64,000 nucleotides of DNA, from positions 1,756,001-1,820,000 of the forward strand of contig NZ_VUOC01000001.1 of NCBI RefSeq assembly GCF_008386695.1. The letters are read 5' to 3'. Source of the DNA: Chitinophaga agrisoli (lineage in GTDB: Bacteria > Bacteroidota > Bacteroidia > Chitinophagales > Chitinophagaceae). Numbering within the stretch: position 1 is the stretch's first letter; every line of letters begins with the position of its first letter. The notes under the pieces are model-generated. The model did no database searches, had not been told where the DNA came from, and saw nothing but the letters and a program-made list of their open reading frames with translations. The translations under genes were made by a program, and so were the position numbers. Below, in pieces: positions 8,238-17,030 of the stretch.

Positions 8238-10064
8238 ATGATTCAGGAATCCATCAATAGGTCCGCCGCCGAAGCCGTTGCCCACCTGCAGCCGGAAACA
8301 TGGGCCAGGGTAAACCGCCTGCTCCTCCGTAAGATCATCGCGGAATTTGCACATGAGCTGCTGATCACGCCTGTACTGGAACATACCCAGGCCGGCTGGG
8401 GACAGTACACCTTATCGCCCGCGGAAGCTATTACCTATCGTTTCAGCGCAAAGCTGTTAAGCCTCGACCATTGGTTTATAGATACTGCCTCCATTGAAAA
8501 GCAGGTAAATGGCGTCCTGGCAAACCTGGATGCCGTACATTTCATCACAGAGTTCAGCGAACAGCTGGGTTTTGATCCGGTGTTATTGCCCACCTATATG
8601 GAGGAGATCATCAGCACCTTATATGGCAGTGCGTACATGCACACCTATAATACAACTACCGTAACGGAATTAACCCAGGCAGACTACCAGGATATAGAGC
8701 ACGCCATGATGGCCGGGCACCCCTGTTTTGTCGCCAACAACGGCCGTATAGGATACGATACGGTAGACTATCGCAAATACGCGCCGGAGGCCGCCACGCC
8801 CTTTCCCGTTATATGGCTGGCCGGCCACAAAAGCAGAACGGTATTCACCGCCATCGATCCCCTGGATTATGAACAGGTGCTGCAACAGGAACTGGATGCA
8901 GATACCCTGGCGGAGTTTAACGGCATACTTACCGCAAAAGGATTAACCCCCGCAGATTATTATTTCATGCCTACCCATCCCTGGCAATGGTATAACAAGC
9001 TGGCCAGCATCTTTGCGCCGGATATTGCTGCCAACTACCTCGTATGCCTGAGATACGGCAAGGATCAGTATCTGCCACAGCAATCCGTACGCACCCTGTT
9101 TAATGTAAGTTCCCCGGCGCGCTTTTACGTAAAATCTGCCCTCTCCATATTGAACATGGGCTTTATGCGCGGTCTCTCGCCTTATTACATGCGTACCACG
9201 CCCGGTATCAATGAATGGGTGAGCGCCCTTATAGAAGGAGACGCTTACCTGCAGCAGAAAGGTTTTACCATGCTTAAGGAGGCCGCTACCATGGGCTATA
9301 CCAATCATTACTTTGAGGCGGCCATTAAAACAGAAAGCGCGTATAAGAAAATGCTGGCTACCCTCTGGCGCGAAAGCCCCATGACAAAACTCCAGCCCGG
9401 CCAGCGTTTAATGACCATGGCCGCCCTGCTGCATATAGATGCCCACGGCCAGGCCATGCTACCGGCGCTGATCAAAGCTTCCGGCCTGGATATCACCACC
9501 TGGTTGCAGCAGTATATGGATTGTTACCTCAGTCCCTTGCTGCATTGTTTCTATTACTACGACCTGCGCTTTATGCCGCATGGGGAGAACGTAATACTGG
9601 TATTGGAAAACAACGTCCCCGTAAGGGCTATCATGAAGGATATAGCAGAGGAGGTGGCCATCGTGAACAGCGGGCTGCAGCTGCCGGAAAACGTACAACG
9701 TATCGTCATCCCGGTACCGGAAGAGCTGAAGATCCTTTCCATCTTCACCCAGATCTTTGACTGCTTCTTCCGTTTTGTAGCACACATCCTGGTGGAGCAT
9801 GCAGACTATCCGGAAGAGAAATTCTGGGCGCTGGCGGCAGATTGTATCCTGCAATACCAGCAGCTGCATCCGGAATTGGAAGATAAATTCCAACGCAGTA
9901 ACCTGTTTGCGGAAGAGATCATCAAAACCTGTTTAAACCGCCTGCAGATCCATAATAACCAGCGGATGATAGAGCCCAGCAATCCTTTTAAGAGCCAGCA
10001 GTTTGCCGGCACATTTAAGAACCCGTTGGCAGCCTTTAAGCCTAAACAGGTGCCGGTTATTTAA
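8238..10064 (+). CDS. IucA/IucC-family NIS siderophore synthetase, copy 1
   Basis: ATP-dependent synthetase joining a carboxylate (citrate or succinyl group) to a hydroxamate amine. Family landmarks are GHPCFVANNGRIGYD near residue 155, the PTHPWQWYNK motif, SPYYMRTTPGINEW, and MPHGENVILVLENN in the C-terminal part, which corresponds to the FhuF-like region of the family. The length of 608 residues is normal. It shares length, motif order and much residue identity with the next gene, indicating tandem duplication. The substrate subtype (A, B or C) cannot be assigned by eye. Confidence 0.95.
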   Translation: MIQESINRSAAEAVAHLQPETWARVNRLLLRKIIAEFAHELLITPVLEHTQAGWGQYTLSPAEAITYRFSAKLLSLDHWFIDTASIEKQVNGVLANLDAVHFITEFSEQLGFDPVLLPTYMEEIISTLYGSAYMHTYNTTTVTELTQADYQDIEHAMMAGHPCFVANNGRIGYDTVDYRKYAPEAATPFPVIWLAGHKSRTVFTAIDPLDYEQVLQQELDADTLAEFNGILTAKGLTPADYYFMPTHPWQWYNKLASIFAPDIAANYLVCLRYGKDQYLPQQSVRTLFNVSSPARFYVKSALSILNMGFMRGLSPYYMRTTPGINEWVSALIEGDAYLQQKGFTMLKEAATMGYTNHYFEAAIKTESAYKKMLATLWRESPMTKLQPGQRLMTMAALLHIDAHGQAMLPALIKASGLDITTWLQQYMDCYLSPLLHCFYYYDLRFMPHGENVILVLENNVPVRAIMKDIAEEVAIVNSGLQLPENVQRIVIPVPEELKILSIFTQIFDCFFRFVAHILVEHADYPEEKFWALAADCILQYQQLHPELEDKFQRSNLFAEEIIKTCLNRLQIHNNQRMIEPSNPFKSQQFAGTFKNPLAAFKPKQVPVI

Positions 10065-10082
10065 CAACTAAAAACCATTTAC

Positions 10083-11909
10083 ATGTTTAATCCAGTTAGT
10101 CCCCGGGATGCAGTGGCCCACCTGCAACCGGATATATGGGCCAGCGTTAACCGCCTGCATATACGTAAAATGATCGCAGAATACGCGCATGAGCAGATTA
10201 TCCAGCCTTCCTACAGGCATGTAAAGGAGGGATGGGTATGTTATGTGCTCAAACCGGATCTGCCAGATATAGAATACCGTTTTCGCGCCAGGGTCCTGCG
10301 CCTGCATCATTGGTACATCCTTACGGAGTCCATCGAAAAGCTGGTGAACGGCCAGCCCGTGCCGCTGGATGCCCTGGCCTTTATCGTAGAGTTCAGTGAA
10401 CAACTCAATATGGATCCCGCCCTGCTGCCCGTGTATATGGAAGAAGTAGCCGCCACGTTATATGGTAGCGCCTATATGCACGCGCAGGGCGGCCCATCAT
10501 CCGCCCAATTGGCAGCCGCGGGTTACCAGGAGATAGAGCACGCCATGACCGGTCACCCCCGCTTTATTGCCAACAACGGGCGCGTAGGTTTTGATGCAGC
10601 AGACTATCGCAGCTTTGCGCCAGAGGCCGCGGAGCCATTCGCTTTGTTATGGCTGGCCGGGCACAGGCAATGCACAGAGTTCACCAGCATAGCGCCGCTG
10701 GATTATGCCAGCGTACTGCAGCAGGAGCTGGGCGATACAGCAGATGCCTTTAACGCCATGCTTGAAGCTAAAGGCCTGAACCCGGCCGATTATATCTTTA
10801 TGCCCGTACATCCCTGGCAATGGTATAACAAACTGGCCGGCATCTTTGCGCCGGACATCGCCGCGCAGCGGCTGGTATTATTAGGCTACGGACAGGATCA
10901 GTATCTACCCCAGCAATCCATCCGCACTTTCTTCAATATAGATCAGCCGCAGAAATACTACGTAAAAACGGCCCTCTCTATTCTAAATATGGGATATGTG
11001 CGTGGCCTGTCCCCCTACTTCATGCGCACCACTCCCGTGATCAACGAATGGGTTTATAACGTGGTAGAGCAGGATCCCTACTTGCAGGAAACGGGCTTCT
11101 GCACCCTGCGGGAAATAGCCACTACCGGGTATGCTAACCACTACTACGAAACCGCCACAAAAACGGATAACCCATACAAGAAAATGCTGGCATCCCTCTG
11201 GCGGGAAAGCCCTTTATCTAAAATAAAACAAGGCCAGCGCCTCGCTACCATGGCCGCCCTGCTGCATGTGGATCCTCAGGGTATTGCCCTGCTCCCGGAG
11301 TTCATCAGGTTATCCGGGCTGGATGCGGAACAATGGCTCCGCCAATACATCCACTGTTATATGAGCCCCTTGCTGCACTGCTTCTACCAGTATGATATGG
11401 TATTTATGCCGCATGGGGAAAACATTATCCTGGTACTGGAAAACCATGTACCGGTACGCGCCATCATGAAGGACATAGGAGAGGAGGTATCGGTCATCAA
11501 TACAGACGCAGCGCTGCCGGAGGCCGCCGCCCGCCTGCATGTGACCGTACCGGACAATGTAAAGACCCTGCCGCTGTTCACCCAGATCTTCGACGGCATC
11601 TTCCGTTTCATAGCGGCCATCCTGGTAGAGCATATGGATTTCCAGGAACAACGTTTCTGGGAACTGGTGGCCAATGTAGTGCAGGAGTACCAGCAACGGC
11701 ATCCGCAGCTGGCGCACAAGTTCCTGCAATATGACCTGTTTGTGCCGGAGATCAGCCCGGATGCGCTCAACCGTTTACAGATCAGCAACAACCGTCAGCT
11801 ACGCAACAGGGCCAACCCTTTTGATGTGCCTTCTGTTGGTAAGCTGGATAACCCGATCGCCGCTTTCAAAACATCTGCGTACGCTAAACTGGCCCTGGTA
11901 AATGAATAA
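10083..11909 (+). CDS. IucA/IucC-family NIS siderophore synthetase, copy 2
   Basis: Second 608-residue NIS synthetase with the same motif order as the previous gene (GHPRFIANNGRVGFD, PVHPWQWYNK, SPYFMRTTPVINEW, MPHGENIILVLEN). Two synthetases are what a doubly substituted carboxylate such as rhizobactin or aerobactin needs, one per amide bond. It starts 18 bases after copy 1 and overlaps the next gene by 8 bases, so the three are translationally tight. Differences between the copies are spread through the protein, so this is an old duplication, not a recent one. Confidence 0.95.
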   Translation: MFNPVSPRDAVAHLQPDIWASVNRLHIRKMIAEYAHEQIIQPSYRHVKEGWVCYVLKPDLPDIEYRFRARVLRLHHWYILTESIEKLVNGQPVPLDALAFIVEFSEQLNMDPALLPVYMEEVAATLYGSAYMHAQGGPSSAQLAAAGYQEIEHAMTGHPRFIANNGRVGFDAADYRSFAPEAAEPFALLWLAGHRQCTEFTSIAPLDYASVLQQELGDTADAFNAMLEAKGLNPADYIFMPVHPWQWYNKLAGIFAPDIAAQRLVLLGYGQDQYLPQQSIRTFFNIDQPQKYYVKTALSILNMGYVRGLSPYFMRTTPVINEWVYNVVEQDPYLQETGFCTLREIATTGYANHYYETATKTDNPYKKMLASLWRESPLSKIKQGQRLATMAALLHVDPQGIALLPEFIRLSGLDAEQWLRQYIHCYMSPLLHCFYQYDMVFMPHGENIILVLENHVPVRAIMKDIGEEVSVINTDAALPEAAARLHVTVPDNVKTLPLFTQIFDGIFRFIAAILVEHMDFQEQRFWELVANVVQEYQQRHPQLAHKFLQYDLFVPEISPDALNRLQISNNRQLRNRANPFDVPSVGKLDNPIAAFKTSAYAKLALVNE

Positions 11910-12714
11910 GCAATTAAAAACTTGTATCGGGATTTTACTACTGATGGCCATTCATACCTCCGGCCACGCCCAGGGCAAACCAACTGTGTTAATAGAAGAG
12001 CTCACCTCCCGTGAGCTGGCTGCCCGTATAGACGGTGGCGCTACCACGGTGCTGATCTTCAGCGGTGGTACAGAAGCTTCCGGCCCGCATCTGGCGCTGG
12101 GCAAACACAACTACCGGGTATACCGCTACGCGGCGCAGATAGCAGACAGTATAGGCAATACCCTCGTAGCGCCGGTCCTTCCCTTTGCGCCTAACAGCCC
12201 GGTACTGGAGCGTTTTCCCGGCACCATCTCCCTTAGCGATCAAACCTTTGCAAACGTAAATGAGCAGATCGCCCGCAGTATGGCGGCAGCTGGCTTCCGC
12301 TACATTATCCTGATGAGCGATCACTTTAACAGCCAGCGCCCGCTTAAATTATTAGCCGCCCGCCTGGATAGCGCCTTAGCGCCTAAAGGCATACGGGTGC
12401 TTTTTTCCGGCGATGGTTATGCAAAGGCAAGGGCACAGATAGAAACGGGCATTGCACAACAAGGCCAGGTACCTGGTGGCCACGGCGGCTTATGGGATAC
12501 GGCGGAAACCTGGGCCGTAATACCAGCCGCCATACGTACGGCCTACCTCGCGCCGGGCGATACCACCCAACATGGCAATGGGCCCCTGGATGCTGCCGGC
12601 GTGTCCGGAGATCCCTGCCTCGCTACACCGGAACTGGGGCGCCGCTTTGGCCAGTTAAGGGTACAGCTGGCAGTACAGGAGATCCGCGATTGGTTAAAAC
12701 AAGTAAAAAATTAA
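11902..12714 (+). CDS. Exported creatininase-family protein in the siderophore operon
   Basis: 270 residues with a clear signal peptide (MNKQLKTCIGILLLMAI, cleavage near SGHAQ), so it acts in the periplasm or outside. The body resembles the creatininase family of metal-dependent amidohydrolases: FSGGTEASGPHLALG near residues 53-67, LMSDHFNSQ near 138-145, GGHGGLWDTAE near 192-202, and AAGVSGDP near the end. Several usual metal ligands differ: E58 is kept, but the position two residues on is S60 where the family has His, and the later Asp position is H69. It may be a divergent hydrolase acting on an amide, such as siderophore processing, or a non-catalytic binder. Overlap of 8 bases with the upstream synthetase fixes it in the operon. 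Confidence 0.8.
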   Translation: MNKQLKTCIGILLLMAIHTSGHAQGKPTVLIEELTSRELAARIDGGATTVLIFSGGTEASGPHLALGKHNYRVYRYAAQIADSIGNTLVAPVLPFAPNSPVLERFPGTISLSDQTFANVNEQIARSMAAAGFRYIILMSDHFNSQRPLKLLAARLDSALAPKGIRVLFSGDGYAKARAQIETGIAQQGQVPGGHGGLWDTAETWAVIPAAIRTAYLAPGDTTQHGNGPLDAAGVSGDPCLATPELGRRFGQLRVQLAVQEIRDWLKQVKN

Positions 12715-12718
12715 AAGC

Positions 12719-14038
12719 ATGGCAACACCGCATTTAACCGCCATGATCAACAGCTATTGCCGGGCATTCATCAACTGGAGCTGTTATGAAGGCATCCCTC
12801 AATATGATAGCACGCTGGCGGGCTATTTTGCTGCCACGGGGTATCAACTGCATCTGCGGCTGGACTTTACGACCATAGGCAAGGAAGTATTTCTGCCACT
12901 GCGGTATTTTTCAGAAAGCGGCTATCATGTATTCGACTTTCCCGCCGTGGAAAGGGAACTGGCCACAGATCAGCTGGTACCCATAGATGCCGCGCATTTC
13001 CTGGTCGTCGTAACGGAATATTTGAAGGACAGTTACCCGCAGCTCAGGCTCCGGCAGGCCCTCGATAACCTCGCCGCCTGGCCGGCGCCGGCACTGCTGG
13101 GAGATGTGTCTATGGCCTCATATAACGCCTGCATAGATAACCTGCTACAGGCGCCTGCGCCGAAGATCCACCTGGTACAGCGCCTGCTCCGTATAATAGC
13201 CATATTGGGTTATCAACAGCAGGCAGATGAAACAACGCTGCTGCAACAGGCTTATCAGTCGCTGGAACAACACCAACCGGATCATCCGCTGTTACAAGCC
13301 AACAGACTCTCCATTCCCTGCGAGCTCTTGTCCTTCCTGCATGGAGAGGAGGTTATATACCGTCCTTTCCCCAACCCGCTGCACAAGGCCTTTTTTTCAC
13401 CGGCGCTTATTCAGCCCAAAGGAAAAGATCACGTATACAGCCGCTATTTTCCAAAAGAAAACATCACCGTTAGTATCCGCCCTTTTGATATAGACCGCGA
13501 TCTGGAAATGGTGCACGAATGGTTTAACCGCGAGCATGCAAAAAAGATCTGGAAAATGGACTGGCCCCTGCGGGAACTGGAAACCTACTATCGTACCATG
13601 CTGCCCGGTAATGCCGCCCACAGCTATATTGGGGAGATCGATGGCACGCCCACCTACAATTTTGAAGTATACTGGGTCGTGCGCGATCTGCTCTGCGATT
13701 ACTACGACGCCTTGCCCACAGATTATGGCACCCACCAGTTTATTGCGCCGGTAGACCCTAAGCAGAAATTCGCCTCGCCTTCTACCCAATCTATGCTCGA
13801 CTGGGTATTTGCCCAGCCCCAGGTAGGTAAGATGGTAGGCGAGGGGTCCGTAGAATCGCTCGCCGCCCTTATGAATAAAGCCCATGTGGGTTTCCGGGTG
13901 GAGAGGGTGATAGAGCTGCCGCATAAAAAAGCCAACCTCAATTTCTGCTACCGGGAGTGGTATTGGGCCAAATTCCCGGAGAACCGTCATATCACTACAC
14001 AAAAACAAACTACACATGCAACAACCGTCAGTATATAA
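12719..14038 (+). CDS. IucB-like GNAT acyltransferase with NIS-synthetase-like N-terminus
   Basis: The C-terminal half (about 245-420) is a siderophore GNAT acyltransferase of the IucB/RhbD type: SIRPFDIDRDLEMVHEWFN, TYNFEVYWV, GVGTH-like DYGTHQFIAP, and the final YREWYWAKFP. It would acylate the N-hydroxylated diamine, forming the hydroxamate. The N-terminal ~110 residues (FDFPAVERELATDQLVPIDA, then HFLVVVTEYL) parallel the N-terminal region of the adjacent NIS synthetases (ESIEKLVNGQPVPLDALAF, then IVEFSEQL). This suggests a fused or inherited synthetase fragment. Total length of 439 is longer than the usual ~320. It overlaps the monooxygenase gene by 23 bases. Confidence 0.85.
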   Translation: MATPHLTAMINSYCRAFINWSCYEGIPQYDSTLAGYFAATGYQLHLRLDFTTIGKEVFLPLRYFSESGYHVFDFPAVERELATDQLVPIDAAHFLVVVTEYLKDSYPQLRLRQALDNLAAWPAPALLGDVSMASYNACIDNLLQAPAPKIHLVQRLLRIIAILGYQQQADETTLLQQAYQSLEQHQPDHPLLQANRLSIPCELLSFLHGEEVIYRPFPNPLHKAFFSPALIQPKGKDHVYSRYFPKENITVSIRPFDIDRDLEMVHEWFNREHAKKIWKMDWPLRELETYYRTMLPGNAAHSYIGEIDGTPTYNFEVYWVVRDLLCDYYDALPTDYGTHQFIAPVDPKQKFASPSTQSMLDWVFAQPQVGKMVGEGSVESLAALMNKAHVGFRVERVIELPHKKANLNFCYREWYWAKFPENRHITTQKQTTHATTVSI

Positions 14039-15344
14039 TATAATAGGCATCGGTATTGGCCCTTTTAACCTGGGCCTGGCAGCGCTGCTGCACCCGGTAA
14101 AAGAGGTCAGCGCCGTTTTCTTTGACCAGGCAGATGGCTTTGATTGGCACCCCGGCCTCATGCTCAACAGCGCTACTCTGCAAACGCCATTTATGGGCAC
14201 AGACCTGGTGACCATGGCAGACCCTACCAGTTGGTTCAGTTTCCTGAACTTTCTCAAACAAACCGGCAGGTTATACCCCTTCTTCATCCGGGAAGACTTC
14301 TACATGCTCCGCAAGGAGTATAACCATTATTGTCAGTGGGCAGTAGCACAACTACCGGCCTGCCGTTTCTCGCATAAGGTCACAAAGCTTTCCTGGCGGG
14401 ATGGACTGTACGAAGTAACGGTGCAGCATACCAAAACCGGTCAAACCACTATCGCCTATGCGGAAAAGCTCGTGTTGGGAACGGGTACGCAGCCTTATAC
14501 GCCCTCCTTCATCAACAGGGAAGAGCTGCCGGGTGTGATCCATACCTCCGCTTACCTGCCCGGCAAAGCAGACATCCTGCGCAAAGGCGCCGTTACCATC
14601 ATCGGCTCCGGCCAAAGCGCAGCGGAGATCTTTTACGATCTGTTGCCGGAAACAAAACAAGGCTTGCAGTTAAACTGGTTTACCCGGGCAGATAGGTTCT
14701 TCCCCATGGAATACTCCAAACTCACGCTGGAGCTCACCTCACCGGAATACGTGGACTATTTCTACCACATGCCGCCGGAACGCCGTAAAAAGATCTTGTC
14801 CGGCCAAAACTCCCTGTTTAAAGGCATCAACTATGATCTCATTAACCAGATCTACGACACCCTCTATGAAATGAGCGTAGGCGGCCGGCAACTAAATGTA
14901 CAGTTGCAGGCTAACAGCGAGCTAACAGGCATTACGCCTGGCGGGGCAAGCCATGACTACACGCTGCACTTTACCCAGGTACAGCAGCAGCGGCAGTTCG
15001 CCCTGGATACCAACTCCGTAGTGCTGGCCACTGGTTACAAATACAACGAGCCGCCCATCCTCCATGGCATCGAAGACCGCATTCGCCGTACCCCGGAGCA
15101 GCTGCTGGATGTGCATCGTAATTATACCATAGACATTCACCACAACGAAATATTTGTACAGAATGCAGAACTGCATACCCACGGCTTCGTAACGCCAGAC
15201 CTGGGTATGGGCGCCTACCGCAACTCCCATATCGTTAACGCTGTTGCCGGTCGCGAAGTGTATAAGATAGAAGAGCGCATCGCCTACCAGGATTTTGGCG
15301 TAGCCAGTGTAAAGGAGCCGGTTGCAGACCTGGCCATTACCTAA
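14016..15344 (+). CDS. Lysine/ornithine-type N-hydroxylating monooxygenase (IucD/RhbE-like)
   Basis: FAD- and NADPH-dependent enzyme that hydroxylates the terminal amine of the diamine, the step preceding acylation to a hydroxamate. The FAD motif GIGIGPFNLGLA starts at residue 11, the NADPH-binding GSGQSAAEIF is at 197-206, and the C-terminal ATG-type motif is LATGYKYNEPP. The length of 442 is typical. Its start lies inside the preceding GNAT gene, so the pair is translationally coupled, as hydroxylase and acyltransferase often are in these pathways. Substrate is likely cadaverine, putrescine or diaminopropane according to the decarboxylase product. Confidence 0.95.
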   Translation: MQQPSVYNIIGIGIGPFNLGLAALLHPVKEVSAVFFDQADGFDWHPGLMLNSATLQTPFMGTDLVTMADPTSWFSFLNFLKQTGRLYPFFIREDFYMLRKEYNHYCQWAVAQLPACRFSHKVTKLSWRDGLYEVTVQHTKTGQTTIAYAEKLVLGTGTQPYTPSFINREELPGVIHTSAYLPGKADILRKGAVTIIGSGQSAAEIFYDLLPETKQGLQLNWFTRADRFFPMEYSKLTLELTSPEYVDYFYHMPPERRKKILSGQNSLFKGINYDLINQIYDTLYEMSVGGRQLNVQLQANSELTGITPGGASHDYTLHFTQVQQQRQFALDTNSVVLATGYKYNEPPILHGIEDRIRRTPEQLLDVHRNYTIDIHHNEIFVQNAELHTHGFVTPDLGMGAYRNSHIVNAVAGREVYKIEERIAYQDFGVASVKEPVADLAIT

Positions 15345-15363
15345 CGTTAAACCACTATTACGC

Positions 15364-16770
15364 ATGAACGCCGTGTTGTTAAGGGCCCGTTCCATATTTA
15401 ACCTGTTTAAGAGCGCCATTGCCGGCACAGAAAAGGATTTCACCTCCGGCAGTGTAAACCGCGCCACCTTTTTACTATCCGTGCCATCCATGCTGGAGCT
15501 GGCCATGGAGTCCCTGTTCGTGATGGTGGACCTGTTTTTTGTGAGCAGCCTGGGAGAAAGGGCCATCACCATTGTAGGCATCGTTAACTCAGTGATCATT
15601 GTTTTTCACTCTGTGGCCATGGGCTTAAGTATTGCCGCTACCGCCATCATCTCCCGCCGGGTAGGGGAGAAGAAACCCCGTACCGCAGGTCTGGCAGCCA
15701 TGCAGGCCATTTACCTGGGTATTACGATCTCCGTATTGTTCAGCATATTGTCCATCACCTTTAACAAAAATATTTTACACCTGGCCGGCGCTTCGCCGGC
15801 TTTGATCCATGAGGGCGACCTGTTTTCCCGCATCATGTTTGGCTGTATCCTGCTGGTAGTGATGCGCGTACTCATGAACGGGGTATTCCGGGGCGCGGGT
15901 AACGCAGCCATGGCCATGCGCACGCTGCTGCTTTCCAACGCGGTAAATGCCGTATTATGCGCGGTGCTCATCTTTGGCCTGGGGCCTATCCCGTCCTTTG
16001 GGTTATTAGGCGCTGCCATGGCTACCGGTATCGCCAACCTCGTAGGGGTTACCTATCAGTGCTGGTACTTTGGTAAAGCAGAGCAAATGATCACCATCGG
16101 TAAACAACAGCTCATGCTGGTACCTGCTATCATCAAACGGTTGTGCAAACTGGCAGCCTCCGGCACGGTGCAGTACCTGGTACCCTCATCCAGCAGGTTC
16201 CTTATGATCATTGTTGTGGCCAAACTGGGGGAGAGCGTGCTGGCCGGTTATATTGTGGCCAACCGCATTATTATGTTCACCGTACTGCCGGCATGGGGCA
16301 TTGCCAATGCCGCGGGGGTGTTAACAGGCCAGAACCTGGGCGCCCGCCAGCCGGAAAGGGCAGAGCAGTCCGTATGGAAAACAGGCGCATTCAATATGTG
16401 CTTCCTGGGTAGCATCGCCATCCTGCTTTTAATATCCGGCCAGAGCCTGGTACACATCTTTACCCGCGAGCCCGTGGTAGTGCAGAATGCCGCCCTTTAC
16501 CTGCGTTACATGTCCATCGCGTATTTCTTCTTTGGTTATACCATGGTCATCTCCCGCTCCCTCAATGCGGCGGGTTCCGTACATGTTGTTACGCTGCTGT
16601 ACGTGCTTATGTTCTATATAACACAGCTGCCACTGGCCTGGTTACTGGGCATTCATTGGAACTGGGGCCCGCAGGGCATCTTCATCGCCATACTGGCATC
16701 GGAAATGGTGCTGGCCATTGCCTGCGTGATCGTCTTCAGGACCGGCCGCTGGAAAAAAGTAAAACTCTGA
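15364..16770 (+). CDS. MATE-family efflux transporter, probable siderophore exporter
   Basis: About 468 residues with some 12 hydrophobic segments and the MATE pattern of two homologous halves (SVPSMLELAMESLFVMVD at the first helix, and GQNLGARQPERAEQ in the loop before the later helices). Inner-membrane cation-driven export of the finished siderophore is the likely role, inferred from position in the operon. An upstream in-frame TTG at 15322 would overlap the monooxygenase gene, but the ATG at 15364 gives the standard MATE N-terminus and was chosen. Followed after 17 bases by the ACP. Confidence 0.9.
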   Translation: MNAVLLRARSIFNLFKSAIAGTEKDFTSGSVNRATFLLSVPSMLELAMESLFVMVDLFFVSSLGERAITIVGIVNSVIIVFHSVAMGLSIAATAIISRRVGEKKPRTAGLAAMQAIYLGITISVLFSILSITFNKNILHLAGASPALIHEGDLFSRIMFGCILLVVMRVLMNGVFRGAGNAAMAMRTLLLSNAVNAVLCAVLIFGLGPIPSFGLLGAAMATGIANLVGVTYQCWYFGKAEQMITIGKQQLMLVPAIIKRLCKLAASGTVQYLVPSSSRFLMIIVVAKLGESVLAGYIVANRIIMFTVLPAWGIANAAGVLTGQNLGARQPERAEQSVWKTGAFNMCFLGSIAILLLISGQSLVHIFTREPVVVQNAALYLRYMSIAYFFFGYTMVISRSLNAAGSVHVVTLLYVLMFYITQLPLAWLLGIHWNWGPQGIFIAILASEMVLAIACVIVFRTGRWKKVKL

Positions 16771-16787
16771 TCATTAACACCAATAAC

Positions 16788-17030
16788 ATGTATACCACAC
16801 AACAACTACACGATATTTTTGCCAACGCGCTCTCCATTCCGCCAGACCAGGTAACCGCTGACCTCAGCTACCAGAGCATACCGGAATGGGACTCCGTGTC
16901 GCATATCTACCTCATTACAGAACTGGAGGCCGCATTTAACATCACCATCGATACGGATGATATACTGGAAATGAGCAGCCTGGAAAAAGTAAAGGACACC
17001 TTACGAAAACACAATATCGAACTGGTATGA
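16788..17030 (+). CDS. Acyl carrier protein of the siderophore operon
   Basis: 80 residues, the normal ACP size, acidic and helical. The phosphopantetheine attachment serine is S36 in PEWDSVSHIYL, an NRPS/PKS-type carrier context more than the fatty-acid DSLD type. It overlaps the next gene by ATGA, so carrier and ligase are made together. NIS pathways normally do not need a carrier protein; its presence suggests that an activated acyl or aminoacyl group is held here and passed to the siderophore, possibly by the GNAT enzyme. Confidence 0.9.
   Translation: MYTTQQLHDIFANALSIPPDQVTADLSYQSIPEWDSVSHIYLITELEAAFNITIDTDDILEMSSLEKVKDTLRKHNIELV

Noticed and set aside
15322-15363. Upstream TTG start for the MATE gene
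   Set aside because: It would overlap the monooxygenase and add 14 residues not typical of the family; ATG 15364 fits.
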